Shown: positions 7,865 to 17,467, counted from the first letter of the stretch. The stretch is 37,439 bases of DNA from Pyxidicoccus fallax (GCF_012933655.1 NZ_JABBJJ010000094.1:1-37439), one strand, 5' to 3'. Notes: a model not told the origin generated them from the letters alone. Translations and numbers: made by a program.

Positions 7865-8686
7865 ATGAGCCATACGTTGGTCTCGCTCGCCTGCCACGCC
7901 TACGGCCTCGCCGCCGTGGTCTACCTCGCCTACCTGGTCCGCCAGTCGGAAGTGCTGGCCACGGCCGGGCGCGTGCTGGTGGGTGGGGGACTGGCGTTGC
8001 ACGGCGTGGCCCTGTTCGAGCTACTCGGCGCCCAGTCCGGGCGGCCGGTGGGGCTGGCGCAGGGCTTCTCCGCGCTGGCCTTCCTCCTGCTGGCCATCTT
8101 CCTGGCGCTGGACGTGCGCTACCGCCGGCCCGTGCTTGGCGCCTTCATCACGCCGCTGGCGCTGACGGTGCTGCTCCCCGGCCTGCTGCTGCACGGAGGC
8201 CAGGCGCCGCTGCCCCCGGGGGTGCGCCAGCCGCTGCTGCCGCTGCACATCAGCCTCGCGCTGCTGGGGCTGGCCGCGTTCGCGGTCGCCGCGGGCGTGG
8301 GCGTCATGTACCTGCTCATGGAGAAGCAGGTGAAGGCCAAGCGCTTCGGGCTGCTCTTCGCGCGCCTGCCCTCGCTGGAGTTCCTGGACACGCTCAACCG
8401 GCGGCTGGTGCTGTGGGGCTTCATCGCGCTGTCCATCACCCTGGTGACGGGCACCGCCTTCGTGGTCACCGCGCCGGAACTCGGCTGGCATTGGGACGGC
8501 AAGTCCATTGCCACCGTGGTGGCGTGGGGCGTGTTCGCCGCGCTGGTGAACGCGCGCATCTTCGCGGGGTGGCGGGGCCGGCGCGTGGCGCTGCTCACCA
8601 TGGCCGGCTTCTGTCTGGTGCTGGTGTCCTTCCTGTCCTCGTACGACCTGGCGTCGCCGACAGCGTCGGCCATGAGGTTGCCCTGA
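7865..8686 (+). CDS. HemX/CcsA-like cytochrome c assembly membrane protein
   Basis: A 273-residue integral membrane protein with about eight predicted helices. Two features point to the HemX/CcsA (cytochrome c assembly, YpjD-like) family: conserved His residues near helix ends, as in CHAYGL, LALHGV and LPLHISLALLG, and a short Trp motif, LGWHWDGKS. In the family such proteins handle haem or affect HemA levels. The stop is two bases before the hemA ATG, matching the hemX-hemA order known from Bacillus and many other bacteria. It could instead be a true CcsA for cytochrome c biogenesis, but it lacks the long tryptophan-rich WWD segment and the ccsB partner. Role in this organism is inferred. 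Confidence 0.8.
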   Translation: MSHTLVSLACHAYGLAAVVYLAYLVRQSEVLATAGRVLVGGGLALHGVALFELLGAQSGRPVGLAQGFSALAFLLLAIFLALDVRYRRPVLGAFITPLALTVLLPGLLLHGGQAPLPPGVRQPLLPLHISLALLGLAAFAVAAGVGVMYLLMEKQVKAKRFGLLFARLPSLEFLDTLNRRLVLWGFIALSITLVTGTAFVVTAPELGWHWDGKSIATVVAWGVFAALVNARIFAGWRGRRVALLTMAGFCLVLVSFLSSYDLASPTASAMRLP

Positions 8687-8688
8687 GT

Positions 8689-10017
8689 ATGGAGCTCATC
8701 TGCATTGGCCTGTCCCACCGGACGGCGCCCCTGACGGTGCGCGAGCGGCTCGCGCTGTCCGAGGCGCGGCAGGTGGAAGTGCTCCAGCGGCTGGCGCAGG
8801 CGCCGGTGGAAGCGCTCTGGGTGTCCACCTGCAACCGCGTGGAGGTGTACCTCTCCGCGCCGGACGCGGCCATGGCCCGCCAGCGCGTGCTGGGGGAAAT
8901 CCAGGCGCTCGGCGGTCCGGAGGCGCTGGAGCACCTCTACGAGCACCAGGGGGAGAATGCCCTGGTGCACCTGTTCCGCGTGGCGGGCAGCCTGGACTCC
9001 ATGGTGCTGGGCGAGGCCCAGATTCTGGGTCAGGTGAAGGACGCCTTCGAGCGGGGTCAGGGCGCGGGCGCGGTTCGCGGTGAGCTGACGCGCGCGTGCG
9101 CGGCGGCCTTCAGTTGCGCCAAGCGCGTGCGCACGGAGACGGCCATCGGCCGCGCCTCCACGTCCATGGCCGCCGCGGCGGTGCAGCTCGCCAGCAAGGT
9201 GTTCGACGGGCTGAAGGACAAGACGGTGCTGGTGGTGGGCGCGGGCGAGATGGGCGAATTGGCGGCGCGCCACCTGAAGGGCGCGGGCGCCACGAAGCTG
9301 TTCATCACCAACCGCACCCTGGCCCGTGCTGAAGGGCTGGCGGCCGAGGTGGGCGGCACGGCGCGCCCCTTCGACGAGCTGTTCGCGCTGCTGGCCGCGG
9401 CGGACGTGGTGGTGTGCAGCACGGCGTCCCCGGTGCCCCTCTTCACCAAGGAGAACGTCGGCTCGGTGGGCAGGGCGCGCAAGGGCCGGCCGCTGTTCAT
9501 GGTGGACCTGGCGGTGCCGCGCGACATCGACCCGGGCGTGGGCTCGCTGGACTGGGTGCACGCCTACGACGTGGACGACATCCAGAAGTTCGTCGCGGAC
9601 AACGCCGCCGCCCGCGCCGAGGAGGCGCAGAAGGCGGGCGTGCTGGTGGCGCAGGAGGTGGCCCGCTTCGTCAAGGAGCGCGCCCTGCGCGAGGGCACGC
9701 CGGTGCTGGCCCGCCTGCGCCAGCGCGCGGAGGCCATTGCCCGCGCCGAGGTGGAGCGCACGCTGGGCGCGCTGGGCGACAGCCTCAACGACAAGCAGCG
9801 CAAGAGCATCGAGGCCATGGGCCGCGCCATCGTCAACAAGCTCCTGCACGAGCCCACCTCGCGGCTGCGCGCCGTGGGCCCGGAGGGCGAGGGCAACCGG
9901 CTGGCCGGTGCCGCCGCGGAGCTGTTCGGCCTGCTGGAGCTGGAGGACGCGGCGTCCGAGAAGGCCGTCCCCGTCGCCGCCGCGCCCGCGCAGGCCGCCA
10001 CCGGAGCCAAGCGATGA
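8689..10017 (+). CDS. hemA: Glutamyl-tRNA reductase
   Basis: HemA reduces glutamyl-tRNA to glutamate-1-semialdehyde with NADPH, the first committed step of C5 tetrapyrrole synthesis. The 442-residue product has the N-terminal catalytic domain with the motif STCNRVE (nucleophile Cys48), the segment [14 protein letters not shown], the NADPH loop GAGEMG at about 184-189, and the C-terminal helical dimerisation domain. An Ala-rich tail of about 25 residues follows the core. ATG 8689 comes just after the HemX-like gene stop, and the stop overlaps the hemC ATG (ATGA). Its substrate is made by the gltX/tRNA-Glu cluster at the other end of the window. Confidence 0.97.
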   Translation: MELICIGLSHRTAPLTVRERLALSEARQVEVLQRLAQAPVEALWVSTCNRVEVYLSAPDAAMARQRVLGEIQALGGPEALEHLYEHQGENALVHLFRVAGSLDSMVLGEAQILGQVKDAFERGQGAGAVRGELTRACAAAFSCAKRVRTETAIGRASTSMAAAAVQLASKVFDGLKDKTVLVVGAGEMGELAARHLKGAGATKLFITNRTLARAEGLAAEVGGTARPFDELFALLAAADVVVCSTASPVPLFTKENVGSVGRARKGRPLFMVDLAVPRDIDPGVGSLDWVHAYDVDDIQKFVADNAAARAEEAQKAGVLVAQEVARFVKERALREGTPVLARLRQRAEAIARAEVERTLGALGDSLNDKQRKSIEAMGRAIVNKLLHEPTSRLRAVGPEGEGNRLAGAAAELFGLLELEDAASEKAVPVAAAPAQAATGAKR

Positions 10018-10955
10018 AGGTCGTGCGAATCGCCACCCGCCAGAGCCCGCTGGCGCTCTGGCAGGCCCGTCACGTGGCCGCGCTGCTGACGGCGCGCCAC
10101 CCCGGCCTCGAGGTGTCCCTGGTGGAGATGACCACCGAGGGGGACCGCTTCCTGTCCGCGCCCCTGTCCGCCGTGGGCGGCAAGGGGCTGTTCGTGAAGG
10201 AAATCGAGCAGGCGCTGCTCGACGGCCGCGCGGACATCGCGGTGCACAGCCTGAAGGACATGACGTCGGTGCTGCCCGAGGGGCTGATGCTCGCGGCGGT
10301 GCCCACGCGCGAGGACCCTCGCGACGCCTTCTGCGGGCTGGCCGGGCTGACGCTGGACACGCTGCCGAAGGGCGCGCGCGTGGGCACGTCGTCGCTGCGC
10401 CGCAGCTGCATCCTGCGCTCGGCGCGGCCGGACCTGGAAATCGTCAGCCTGCGCGGCAACGTGCAGACGCGTCTGGCCAGGACGAAGGAGCTGGGGCTGG
10501 CCGGCGCGGTGCTCGCGTACGCGGGCCTCAAGCGGCTGGGCCTGGAGGGCGTCATCACCCAGGTGATTCCCACCGACTTCAGCCTGCCGGCGGTGGGGCA
10601 GGGCGTGCTGGCGATTCAGTGCCGCACGGCGGACGCGGACGTGCGCGGGCTGCTGGCGCCGCTGGAGGACGCCACCACCCGCGTCGCGGTGACGGCCGAG
10701 CGCGCGCTCCTGGCGAAGCTGGAGGGCGGCTGCACCGTGCCGCTGGCCGGCCACGCCACCGTGGACGGCGGCACCGTGCACCTGCGCGGACTCGTGGGCC
10801 GGCCGGACGGCACACGGGTGGTGCGGGGCGAGGTGCGCGGCCCGGTGGAGAAGGCCCGGGAGCTGGGCGAGTCCCTGGCGGATGACCTGCTGGGGCGTGG
10901 CGCCGCGGACATCCTGCGAGATTTCGCTCGCCGCGCGGAGGCCCGGGAGTCCTAG
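10014..10955 (+). CDS. hemC: Hydroxymethylbilane synthase (porphobilinogen deaminase)
   Basis: HemC joins four porphobilinogens into hydroxymethylbilane in the cytoplasm. The 313-residue product is full length. It starts with the typical [14 protein letters not shown], contains HSLKDMTS with the catalytic Asp82 region, [16 protein letters not shown], and the motif [12 protein letters not shown], in which Cys240 holds the dipyrromethane cofactor. It overlaps hemA by four bases and is 11 nt upstream of hemD. No unusual features were seen. Confidence 0.97.
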   Translation: MKVVRIATRQSPLALWQARHVAALLTARHPGLEVSLVEMTTEGDRFLSAPLSAVGGKGLFVKEIEQALLDGRADIAVHSLKDMTSVLPEGLMLAAVPTREDPRDAFCGLAGLTLDTLPKGARVGTSSLRRSCILRSARPDLEIVSLRGNVQTRLARTKELGLAGAVLAYAGLKRLGLEGVITQVIPTDFSLPAVGQGVLAIQCRTADADVRGLLAPLEDATTRVAVTAERALLAKLEGGCTVPLAGHATVDGGTVHLRGLVGRPDGTRVVRGEVRGPVEKARELGESLADDLLGRGAADILRDFARRAEARES

Positions 10956-10958
10956 AGT
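10953..10958 (+). promoter_or_regulatory. Candidate internal -10 element TAGAGT before hemD
   Basis: TAGAGT includes the hemC stop codon and lies eight bases before GTG 10967, a start without Shine-Dalgarno. The same hexamer stands six bases before the start at 22513. Confidence 0.3.
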
Positions 10959-10966
10959 GCCGCCGC

Positions 10967-11728
10967 GTGGAACGGCGACTGGAAGGCATCCGAGTCTTGG
11001 TGACGCGCCCGCGTGAGCGGGCCGAGGAGCTGTGCTTTCTCCTGGAGGACGAGGGCGCGGAGGTGCTCAGCGTGCCCCTCTTGGAGCTGCGGCCCCCGGA
11101 GGACCCGCGTCCGCTGGCATCCGCGGCGGAGCACATCCAGCGCTACCGCTGGGTGGTGTTCGCCAGCCCCTCCGGAGTGGAGGCGCTGATGGAGGCCCTG
11201 CGCGAGGCGGGCACGGTGGAGCGGCTGCGCCGCGTGAAGGTGGCCGCCGTGGGCCCGCGCACCGCGCGCACCGCCGAGGGCTTCGGCCTGGAGGTGGCCG
11301 CCGAGCCCGAGGAGGGCACGGGCGAGGCGCTCTTCCACCTCATCAAGGACTCGCTCCAGCACGGCGACGAGGTGCTGCTGCCCGCCGCCGAGGAAGGCCG
11401 GCGCGAATTGGAGGAAGGGCTGCGCGAGCTGGGCGTGTTCGTCACCCGCGTGACGGCCTACCGCTCCACGCCCGCGCCGCTGCCGGAGGACGCCCTGACG
11501 CAGCTGGAGGCCACGCCCCCGGACGTGGCGCTCTTCGCGTCGCCGCGCACCGCGGAGGCCTTCCTGGAGGCCGTGGGCCGCGAGCGCCTCGGCGCCGCGA
11601 AGGTGGTGGCCATTGGCCCCACCACGGCCGCGGCCCTGGAGCGCCTGGGGTTGCCGCCCGCCGCCGTGGCGGAGCGCCCCACGCCCGAGGCGCTGGTGGA
11701 TGCCGCCGTCCGGGCGGTTCGCGGCTAG
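10967..11728 (+). CDS. hemD: Uroporphyrinogen-III synthase
   Basis: HemD cyclises hydroxymethylbilane with inversion of ring D to give uroporphyrinogen III. The 253-residue product has the two alternating Rossmann-like lobes of the family, with patterns such as VTRPRERAEEL, VFASPSGVEAL, AVGPRTARTAEGFG, and in the second lobe LFASPRTAEAFLE and AIGPTTAAALERLG. HemD sequences diverge strongly, but these segments plus the position just after hemC make the call secure. The start GTG 10967 is 11 nt after hemC. A hairpin starts at the stop codon, so the hem unit probably ends here; hemB, hemL and hemE are elsewhere. Confidence 0.94.
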   Translation: MERRLEGIRVLVTRPRERAEELCFLLEDEGAEVLSVPLLELRPPEDPRPLASAAEHIQRYRWVVFASPSGVEALMEALREAGTVERLRRVKVAAVGPRTARTAEGFGLEVAAEPEEGTGEALFHLIKDSLQHGDEVLLPAAEEGRRELEEGLRELGVFVTRVTAYRSTPAPLPEDALTQLEATPPDVALFASPRTAEAFLEAVGRERLGAAKVVAIGPTTAAALERLGLPPAAVAERPTPEALVDAAVRAVRG

Positions 11729-11749
11729 ACGCCCCGCCCGCTGGGGCGT
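11729..11749 (+). terminator. Hairpin directly after hemD
   Basis: ACGCCCC pairs with GGGGCGT around a 7-nt loop and begins at the first base after the hemD stop. No U-tract follows. Confidence 0.45.
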
Positions 11750-11925
11750 GGCCTGCCCGCCGGCCAGCCGGACCAGCCAGGACAGCCCGCCAACATGCTC
11801 CGTGGCGGCGGGGGCGCCTGCTACGCTCCGTCCGCCAGCCCGGACTGCCAGGGCGCTCCGGTGTCCGCGGCGGCGTGCCTCGTCGGACGGGTGGGGCCGC
11901 CGTGGATGGCTGGAAGGAGACGCAC

Positions 11926-13770
11926 GTGGCACAGGCAGTGAGCGGCGCGGGTGGGGCTCCCACTCCCACGAAGAGCCGGGACGACTTCACCCTCCTCTTC
12001 GTGCTGGAGGCGCTGGTCGCCCAGAAGCTGTTGTCACCCCAGCAGGCCCAGGAAATCCTCGCCCGCGAGCCGGCCGCGCGTGCCCGCGTCCTCAAGGCGC
12101 AGGGCAGCACCGGCAAGGAGGCGGCGCGCTACGTCGTGTCGCCCGTGGAGCTGGTGGCCGCCTTCCAGGTGCCCCTGGTCAACGGCCGGGGCGTCCTGGA
12201 CGAGGACCGCATCAGCGAGGCCGCCGCGCGCGCCGCCGGCATCGCCTACCTGAAAATCGACCCGCTCAAGTTGGACATGGCGCTGGCCACGCGCGTCGTG
12301 TCCCGGCCCTACGCGCAGAAGCATGTGCTGCTGCCGTTGGAGCGCACCGAGCAGGGCATCCTCCGGGTGGCGGTGGCCAACCCGTTCGACCGCGAGCTCT
12401 TCGAGAGCTTCCACCGCCTCACCGGGCTGCCCGTGGAGCCGGTGCTCAGCGCCAAGTCGGACATCCTCAGGTCCATTTCCCACATCTACGGGTTCAACAA
12501 GACGCTGGCGCGCGCCGCGGACGACTTCGGCGCCGACGCCGGGGTGCAGGTCTCCAACTTCGAGCAGCTCGTGTCGCTCAGCGGCACGCAGGAGCTGGAG
12601 GCGTCGGACCGGCCGGTGGTGCAGGCGGTGGACTACCTCTTGCGCTACGCCTTCGACAACCGCGCCTCGGACATCCACGTGGAGCCCAAGCGCGGCACCA
12701 GCCTGGTGCGCCTGCGCATCGACGGCGTGCTGCACCCGGTGTACTCGCTGCCGGCGCAGGTGCACGCGCCCATCGTCTCGCGCGTGAAGATGCTGGCGCG
12801 CATCGACATCTCCGAGAAGCGCAAGCCCCAGGACGGCCGCATCAAGACGGAGCGCGAGGGCCGCGAGGTGGAGCTTCGCGTGTCCACGCTGCCCACCGCC
12901 TTCGGCGAGAAGGTGGTCATCCGTATCTTCGACCCGGAGACGCTGGTGCAGGACATCGCCCAGCTGGGCTTCGAGGAGGACGAGAAGTCCTCCTTCGAGT
13001 CGTGGATTGACAGGCCCCACGGCCTCATCCTCGTCACTGGCCCCACGGGCAGCGGCAAGACGACGACGCTCTACTCCGCGCTCAAGGCGTTGGCGGGCCC
13101 GGACATCAACGTCACCACCATCGAAGACCCCATCGAAATGGTGTGGGACGCCTTCAACCAGGTGCAGGTGCAGCCCAAGGTGGGGCTCGACTTCGCGGGG
13201 GCGCTGCGCCACATCCTGCGCCAGGACCCGGACGTCATCATGGTGGGCGAGATTCGCGACGGCGAGACGGCGGAGAACGCCATCCAGGCCGCGCTCACCG
13301 GCCACCTCGTGCTCTCCACGCTGCATACCAACGACGCGCTGGGCGCGGTGGCGCGCATGAGGGATTTGGGCGTGCCGTCCTTCCTCCTGGCGCAGAGCAT
13401 GCTGGGCGTCATGGCCCAGCGCCTGTTGCGGCGGGTGTGCAGCCACTGCGCGCAGGAGGCGACGCTCACCCCGGACGAGCTGCTGGCGCTCCAGGCGCCG
13501 CTGCCGCTGTTGCCGGGCGGGGTGCGGCTGCTCAAGGGCGCCGGCTGCGTGCGCTGCCGGGGCACCGGCTTCGTGGGCCGCACCGGCGTCTTCGAAATCG
13601 TCACCTGCGGCGGCGAGCTGAGGGACCTCATCTCCCGCGAGGCGCCCTATGACGCGCTGGTGGCGGCGGCCCGGCGCTCGGGCATGCGCACCCTGCGCGA
13701 GGCCGCCGTGCGCAAGCTGGCCCAGGGCCTCACCGCCTTCGACGAGGTGGTGCGCATGACGTCCGCCTGA
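11926..13770 (+). CDS. GspE/PilB-type secretion or pilus assembly ATPase
   Basis: This family forms hexameric ATPases that drive type II secretion or type IV pilus assembly at the inner membrane. The 614-residue product has an N-terminal GspE_N/MshEN-like region (about 25-200), then the ATPase core: Walker A GPTGSGKT (372-379), Asp box (TTIEDPIE), Walker B DVIMVGEIRD (436-445), His box (GHLVLSTLHTNDA), and a tetracysteine zinc site (C505xxC508 ... C541xxC544). The zinc site indicates an assembly ATPase (GspE/PilB) rather than a PilT retraction ATPase. GTG 11926 is chosen because GAAGGAGA lies five bases upstream. No other pilus or secretion genes are nearby, so its machine is unknown. Confidence 0.93.
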   Translation: MAQAVSGAGGAPTPTKSRDDFTLLFVLEALVAQKLLSPQQAQEILAREPAARARVLKAQGSTGKEAARYVVSPVELVAAFQVPLVNGRGVLDEDRISEAAARAAGIAYLKIDPLKLDMALATRVVSRPYAQKHVLLPLERTEQGILRVAVANPFDRELFESFHRLTGLPVEPVLSAKSDILRSISHIYGFNKTLARAADDFGADAGVQVSNFEQLVSLSGTQELEASDRPVVQAVDYLLRYAFDNRASDIHVEPKRGTSLVRLRIDGVLHPVYSLPAQVHAPIVSRVKMLARIDISEKRKPQDGRIKTEREGREVELRVSTLPTAFGEKVVIRIFDPETLVQDIAQLGFEEDEKSSFESWIDRPHGLILVTGPTGSGKTTTLYSALKALAGPDINVTTIEDPIEMVWDAFNQVQVQPKVGLDFAGALRHILRQDPDVIMVGEIRDGETAENAIQAALTGHLVLSTLHTNDALGAVARMRDLGVPSFLLAQSMLGVMAQRLLRRVCSHCAQEATLTPDELLALQAPLPLLPGGVRLLKGAGCVRCRGTGFVGRTGVFEIVTCGGELRDLISREAPYDALVAAARRSGMRTLREAAVRKLAQGLTAFDEVVRMTSA

Positions 13771-13780
13771 GAAAGGCAAC

Positions 13781-13812
13781 GGCCCGGCTCCTCGGAGAGA
13801 GGAAGCCGGGCC
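13781..13812. terminator. Bidirectional hairpin terminator
   Basis: GGCCCGGCT pairs with AGCCGGGCC, extended inward by CCTC/GAGG past a one-base bulge, with a 5-nt loop. It sits ten bases after the ATPase stop and about 40 nt beyond the convergent outer-membrane gene stop, so it can serve both strands. Confidence 0.7.
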
Positions 13813-13854
13813 GGAGTACTCCTTCCGACAGGGCCCCGTGGGGAGCCCCGCGGA

Positions 13855-15384
13855 CTAGAAGCGCGCCTGCAGCAGGGTGTTGAAGCCCAGCGCGTGCGGC
13901 TCCTCGAAGTTGGGCTGGGCCACGCCGGTGACGTCATCCCGGAACGTGGTCCGGTTGTTGTCGTACGTGTAGTAGACCTCGCCCACCGCGGCCACGGACT
14001 CGGACAGGTCCCAGCGGAAGGTGGCCTTCGCGGAGAGGATGGGCTCCGCCTCGCAGATGCTGCCGCCGCAGCGCTCCGGCAGGATGCTGAGCTGATTCAC
14101 GTCACGCACCACCACGGTGCGCGTGCCGATGAGGTTCTCCGGCGGGTTGTTGCCGCCCAGCAGCGGGGTGGGGCTGCGGAACGAGGCCGGCTGCTGCACG
14201 CCGACGATGAAGCCCGGCGTGAAGTGCATCTCCGGGAAGTGGTAGTCCGCGCCCAGCGCCAGGAACATCTCCGGGTTCAGCTCCGTGCCCTCGGGGAAGT
14301 CCTGGAACGGGGGGAAGCCCGGCACGTCGAACTGGATGTACGAGAGGCTGCGGTACAGGCCCAGGAGGCTGACGCGCAGGTAGTTCCACTTCGCGCGGGC
14401 CTGCAGGGCCACCGCGGTGGCGCCCTGCGGCTCGGTGGCGCCGAACTCGTCCGGCTTCTCCAGCGTCTGCGACAGGTAGCTGCCCTCGAGCGACACCGAG
14501 TAGGACAGGCCACCCGGGTACTGCTCCGGCGCGAAGAAGCGCTGGTAGATTTCCGGGTCGTTCTTGTAGAGGCGGAAGTCCACGCTGGTGCCGACGGGCA
14601 CGCCCACGTGGTAGACGACTTGACCGGACACGCCCACGGCATTCACGGGCGCTTCGATGCCGAGGGTGGCCAGGCCGGGCACGAGGCCCTTCTGGAAGTA
14701 GCCCGCGCCGGCCTCCACGCGCAGCGTCTCCAGGATGTCCACGCCGGCGCCGGCCATCGCGCCGTAGAGCGTCTCCTCCTCGAGGATGAGCTCGTTCTGC
14801 ACGAGCGCCGTCTTGCCGCCCAGGTACGCGTACCAGTTGTTCCGCGTCAGCTGCAGCTTCACGCCCGGCACGCCGTTGGCCTGCGAGCGGGTGGTGAACA
14901 CGCTGCTGCCGCCCCAGGAGATGCGGTACGCGTAGCCCAGACGGAAGCGGTCCGCGGACACCGGGAAGCCGACGAGCGAGAGGCCTTCCTTCTCGCCCCA
15001 GCCCGGCGGCTGGTAGTTGAGGCGGATGTAGCTGGAGTTGTCGCGGATGTCGACGCCACCCGACGGCCGCTCCAGCACGAGCAGCGTCAGCGCCGCCTCG
15101 GTGGTGAGCCCCTCGAAGAACGAGGGAGCACGCGTGTAGAGCACCACGTTCGACAGCGACTCGAAGCCCGAGAAGCGGGTGTTGAAGTTGTCGTAGAACT
15201 GGGTGTTCTGGTTGCCCGCGCCGAAGCGTGCGTTGGGGCTGTTGGGCGTCGTCTCACCCGCGCCCGCAAGCACGTTGTCGTCCGCGAAGACGAACGACAG
15301 GCGCGTGTCGACGAAGTCACTGGCCCAGGCGGGCGCACTCAGGGATAGCAGCCCGGTCAGGGCCAGCGTCTGCAGCGTTTTCAA
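13855..15384 (-). CDS. Putative outer-membrane beta-barrel protein
   Basis: The product has 509 residues. It has a clear signal peptide (MKTLQTLALTGLLSLSAPAWA, cleavage after AWA) and no membrane helix in the mature part. It is rich in aromatic and alternating polar/hydrophobic stretches, with many Tyr/Phe/Asn/Gly, and it ends in ...LLQARF. A C-terminal Phe is the usual signature of a Bam-inserted barrel. No named porin or channel family is recognised. The start is TTG 15384 with GGAGA about six bases upstream. It is the last gene of the three-gene operon that starts at 19999; a 10-bp hairpin lies between it and the lipoprotein gene. I infer an outer-membrane partner of the two lipoproteins. 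Confidence 0.8.
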   Translation of the reverse strand: MKTLQTLALTGLLSLSAPAWASDFVDTRLSFVFADDNVLAGAGETTPNSPNARFGAGNQNTQFYDNFNTRFSGFESLSNVVLYTRAPSFFEGLTTEAALTLLVLERPSGGVDIRDNSSYIRLNYQPPGWGEKEGLSLVGFPVSADRFRLGYAYRISWGGSSVFTTRSQANGVPGVKLQLTRNNWYAYLGGKTALVQNELILEEETLYGAMAGAGVDILETLRVEAGAGYFQKGLVPGLATLGIEAPVNAVGVSGQVVYHVGVPVGTSVDFRLYKNDPEIYQRFFAPEQYPGGLSYSVSLEGSYLSQTLEKPDEFGATEPQGATAVALQARAKWNYLRVSLLGLYRSLSYIQFDVPGFPPFQDFPEGTELNPEMFLALGADYHFPEMHFTPGFIVGVQQPASFRSPTPLLGGNNPPENLIGTRTVVVRDVNQLSILPERCGGSICEAEPILSAKATFRWDLSESVAAVGEVYYTYDNNRTTFRDDVTGVAQPNFEEPHALGFNTLLQARF

Positions 15385-15426
15385 TGTCCCTCTCCACGAA
15401 GCGGCCCGGGGGGAACCGCTCCTCCC

Positions 15427-15452
15427 CGCGCCCCGGCTCTCACCGGGGCGCG
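15427..15452 (-). terminator. 10-bp intra-operon hairpin (attenuator or RNA-end site)
   Basis: CGCGCCCCGG pairs perfectly with CCGGGGCGCG around a 6-nt loop, 22 nt after the lipoprotein stop and about 43 nt before the beta-barrel start. No U-tract follows on this strand. It could partly terminate or stabilise the mRNA. Confidence 0.5.
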
Positions 15453-15474
15453 AACTACTTTCGAACGATGACGG

Positions 15475-17466
15475 CTACGGGTTGGCGCAAGGCTGGATGG
15501 GCTTCGGGCACTGCATGTCCGGGCCCGGGTTGCAGCAGATGTCGTCCTGGTCGCGAGGCAGCACCATCCACCGCGGACGCGCGGCGCTGACCTGGCGCAG
15601 GTGACCGGTGACGTCGAAGGTGGCCGCGCGCAGGAAGCGGCACTGCTGGGCGCGGGTGGCGTCCGGGTCGTCCTCGCGGCAGTCCACCACGAGGTCCGGC
15701 ACCGCGTCCTTCGTCACCACGTTGATGCGGGTGCGCGAGTCCTGGCCCACCTGGCAGGTGACGGCGCCATCGGCCTCGTTCTGAGCGGAGGCCCACACGA
15801 AGCCCTGCGAGGCCGTCAGCCGGTGCTCCAGCACGGTGCTCGCCGCCAGCGGCACATCCGGCGTGTTGGGCAGGTTGCTGCCGCCGAAGCGCAGGTTGGC
15901 CGCCTTGTCGCACCAGATGCGAGTCAGCATGTTGGTGTCCAGCTCGTCGGTGCTGGCCCACGAGGGGGGCGTCTCCGGCTTGCCGTCCACCGGCGCGGTG
16001 ACGGACTTCACGCGCGCGGCCACCGAGCCGTCCAGGCCCGCCTCGGGCGCGCCCGTGGGGTTCATCTCCACCACGAACTGGCCGAAGGTCTCGAAGGTGT
16101 GGCGCTCGCTGCACAGTTGGCCGGCGAACTGGCCGATGCCCAGCGTGCAGTCGATGTTGCACTGGCGCTCGGGCAGGTCCGGGTCGCTGGGGTTGTCCGT
16201 GCCACCGCAGCCGCCCCAGGTGGAGGCGCGCGTGTCCGCGCAGAAGAAGGGCACGGTGCCGTTGCCGTTGGCGTCGCAGTTGTGGATGACGCGCGGGAAC
16301 TTCACCCGGCGAATCTTCACCAGCGACGACTCCAGGCTCTCCATCTTGTAGTTGCCGTAGCTGTAGCCGCACAGCGGGTCGGTGATGTACGGCGAGCCGC
16401 TGTAGCCGCACAGCCGGCCGTTGATTTCCACCGGCGGCACCAGCTTCAGGTACTTGTCCCACTCGGCCTGCGGCAGCAGGCGCACGCGCTCGCGCACCGT
16501 CCACGAGGGGAAGGTGAGCTGCGTGGTGGCGGTGAACTCCTGCACCGAGCCGGCCACCGCCCACAGCAGGTCACCCGGGTCCAGCCCCTCCGGGAAGGAG
16601 TAGTTGTAGATGTAGAGCGAGTTGAAGCGGCCCGGCAGGAAGCCGGACGGCTCGGGCGTCTGGATGTTGGCGCCCTGGATGCCCTGCTCCCGCACGCGGC
16701 AGGAGGTGAGGTCCGTCACGAAGAAGCCGCCCGGGTCCGTGCCGGTGACGAGCAGGGTGACGGGCTGGCCGTTGTTCGGGTCGCCCTCGGCGCAGCTCTG
16801 GCGCAGCGCCGGCCCGGCCTCCGGGCTGCGGCCGATGCGCATGAACGTGCCCACGTAGGCCGTTTCCTGGTTGCCGTTCTGCGGCGTCTGCACCGAGGCG
16901 ATGGAGGGCTCCTCGAAGTGCAGCGACCGGGACAGGCCCGTGGCGTAGGTGCGCGTCGCCGGCTCGGGGGGCAGGTCTCCGCCCACCACGCCGCCGTCGG
17001 AGTAGTCCACCTGGGGGGGCTCGTCCTGCACCCACACGTGCATCTCGCCGTAGAGCTGCCCGGCGCGCACGGTGGCCGTGGCCTTGCCGTTGGTGAGGTT
17101 CACCCAGCGGTACTTGTACTCGCCGGTGAGGTTGCCCGGCACCACGCGGAAGGACACCGGGCCGTTGAAGGACTCCAGCGCCTGGCCCTTCACGTCCACG
17201 GCGGTGATGTCGATGTCGATGTCCACCGCGCCCCGGGGAATGAGGTAGCGGCAGTTGGGGGTGCCACGCACCTCGGCGGGAACGCTGCCCTGGCCGCCGT
17301 GCTGGGTGGCGCAGGCGTTGTCCACCGACAGCAGGGCGCGCGGGGTGGTGGTGGTGTACAGGCCCTTCACCTCCACCTGGAAGGTGCCGATGCCCTCGGG
17401 CTGCTTCGTCTCTTCGGTGTAGCAGCCGGCCGCGGCGACGGCCGACAGGAGCAAGAGTCGCTTCAT
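15475..17466 (-). CDS. Large Cys-rich lipoprotein of unknown function
   Basis: The product has 663 residues. The N-terminus is a lipoprotein signal (basic start, hydrophobic stretch, then AVAAAGC with Cys15 as the lipidated residue). The mature protein contains Ig-like beta-rich stretches near the N-terminus (about 25-150). Its C-terminal two thirds carry many Cys, including CDANGNGTVPFFC, QCNIDC and a CCNPGPDMQC segment close to the end, suggesting several disulfides. No enzyme motif was found. The ATG 17466 is one base after the stop of the 5'-nucleotidase gene, so they are translationally coupled. I recognise no family; secretion and location on the outer membrane are inferred. Confidence 0.8.
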   Translation of the reverse strand: MKRLLLLSAVAAAGCYTEETKQPEGIGTFQVEVKGLYTTTTPRALLSVDNACATQHGGQGSVPAEVRGTPNCRYLIPRGAVDIDIDITAVDVKGQALESFNGPVSFRVVPGNLTGEYKYRWVNLTNGKATATVRAGQLYGEMHVWVQDEPPQVDYSDGGVVGGDLPPEPATRTYATGLSRSLHFEEPSIASVQTPQNGNQETAYVGTFMRIGRSPEAGPALRQSCAEGDPNNGQPVTLLVTGTDPGGFFVTDLTSCRVREQGIQGANIQTPEPSGFLPGRFNSLYIYNYSFPEGLDPGDLLWAVAGSVQEFTATTQLTFPSWTVRERVRLLPQAEWDKYLKLVPPVEINGRLCGYSGSPYITDPLCGYSYGNYKMESLESSLVKIRRVKFPRVIHNCDANGNGTVPFFCADTRASTWGGCGGTDNPSDPDLPERQCNIDCTLGIGQFAGQLCSERHTFETFGQFVVEMNPTGAPEAGLDGSVAARVKSVTAPVDGKPETPPSWASTDELDTNMLTRIWCDKAANLRFGGSNLPNTPDVPLAASTVLEHRLTASQGFVWASAQNEADGAVTCQVGQDSRTRINVVTKDAVPDLVVDCREDDPDATRAQQCRFLRAATFDVTGHLRQVSAARPRWMVLPRDQDDICCNPGPDMQCPKPIQPCANP

Positions 17467-17467
17467 C

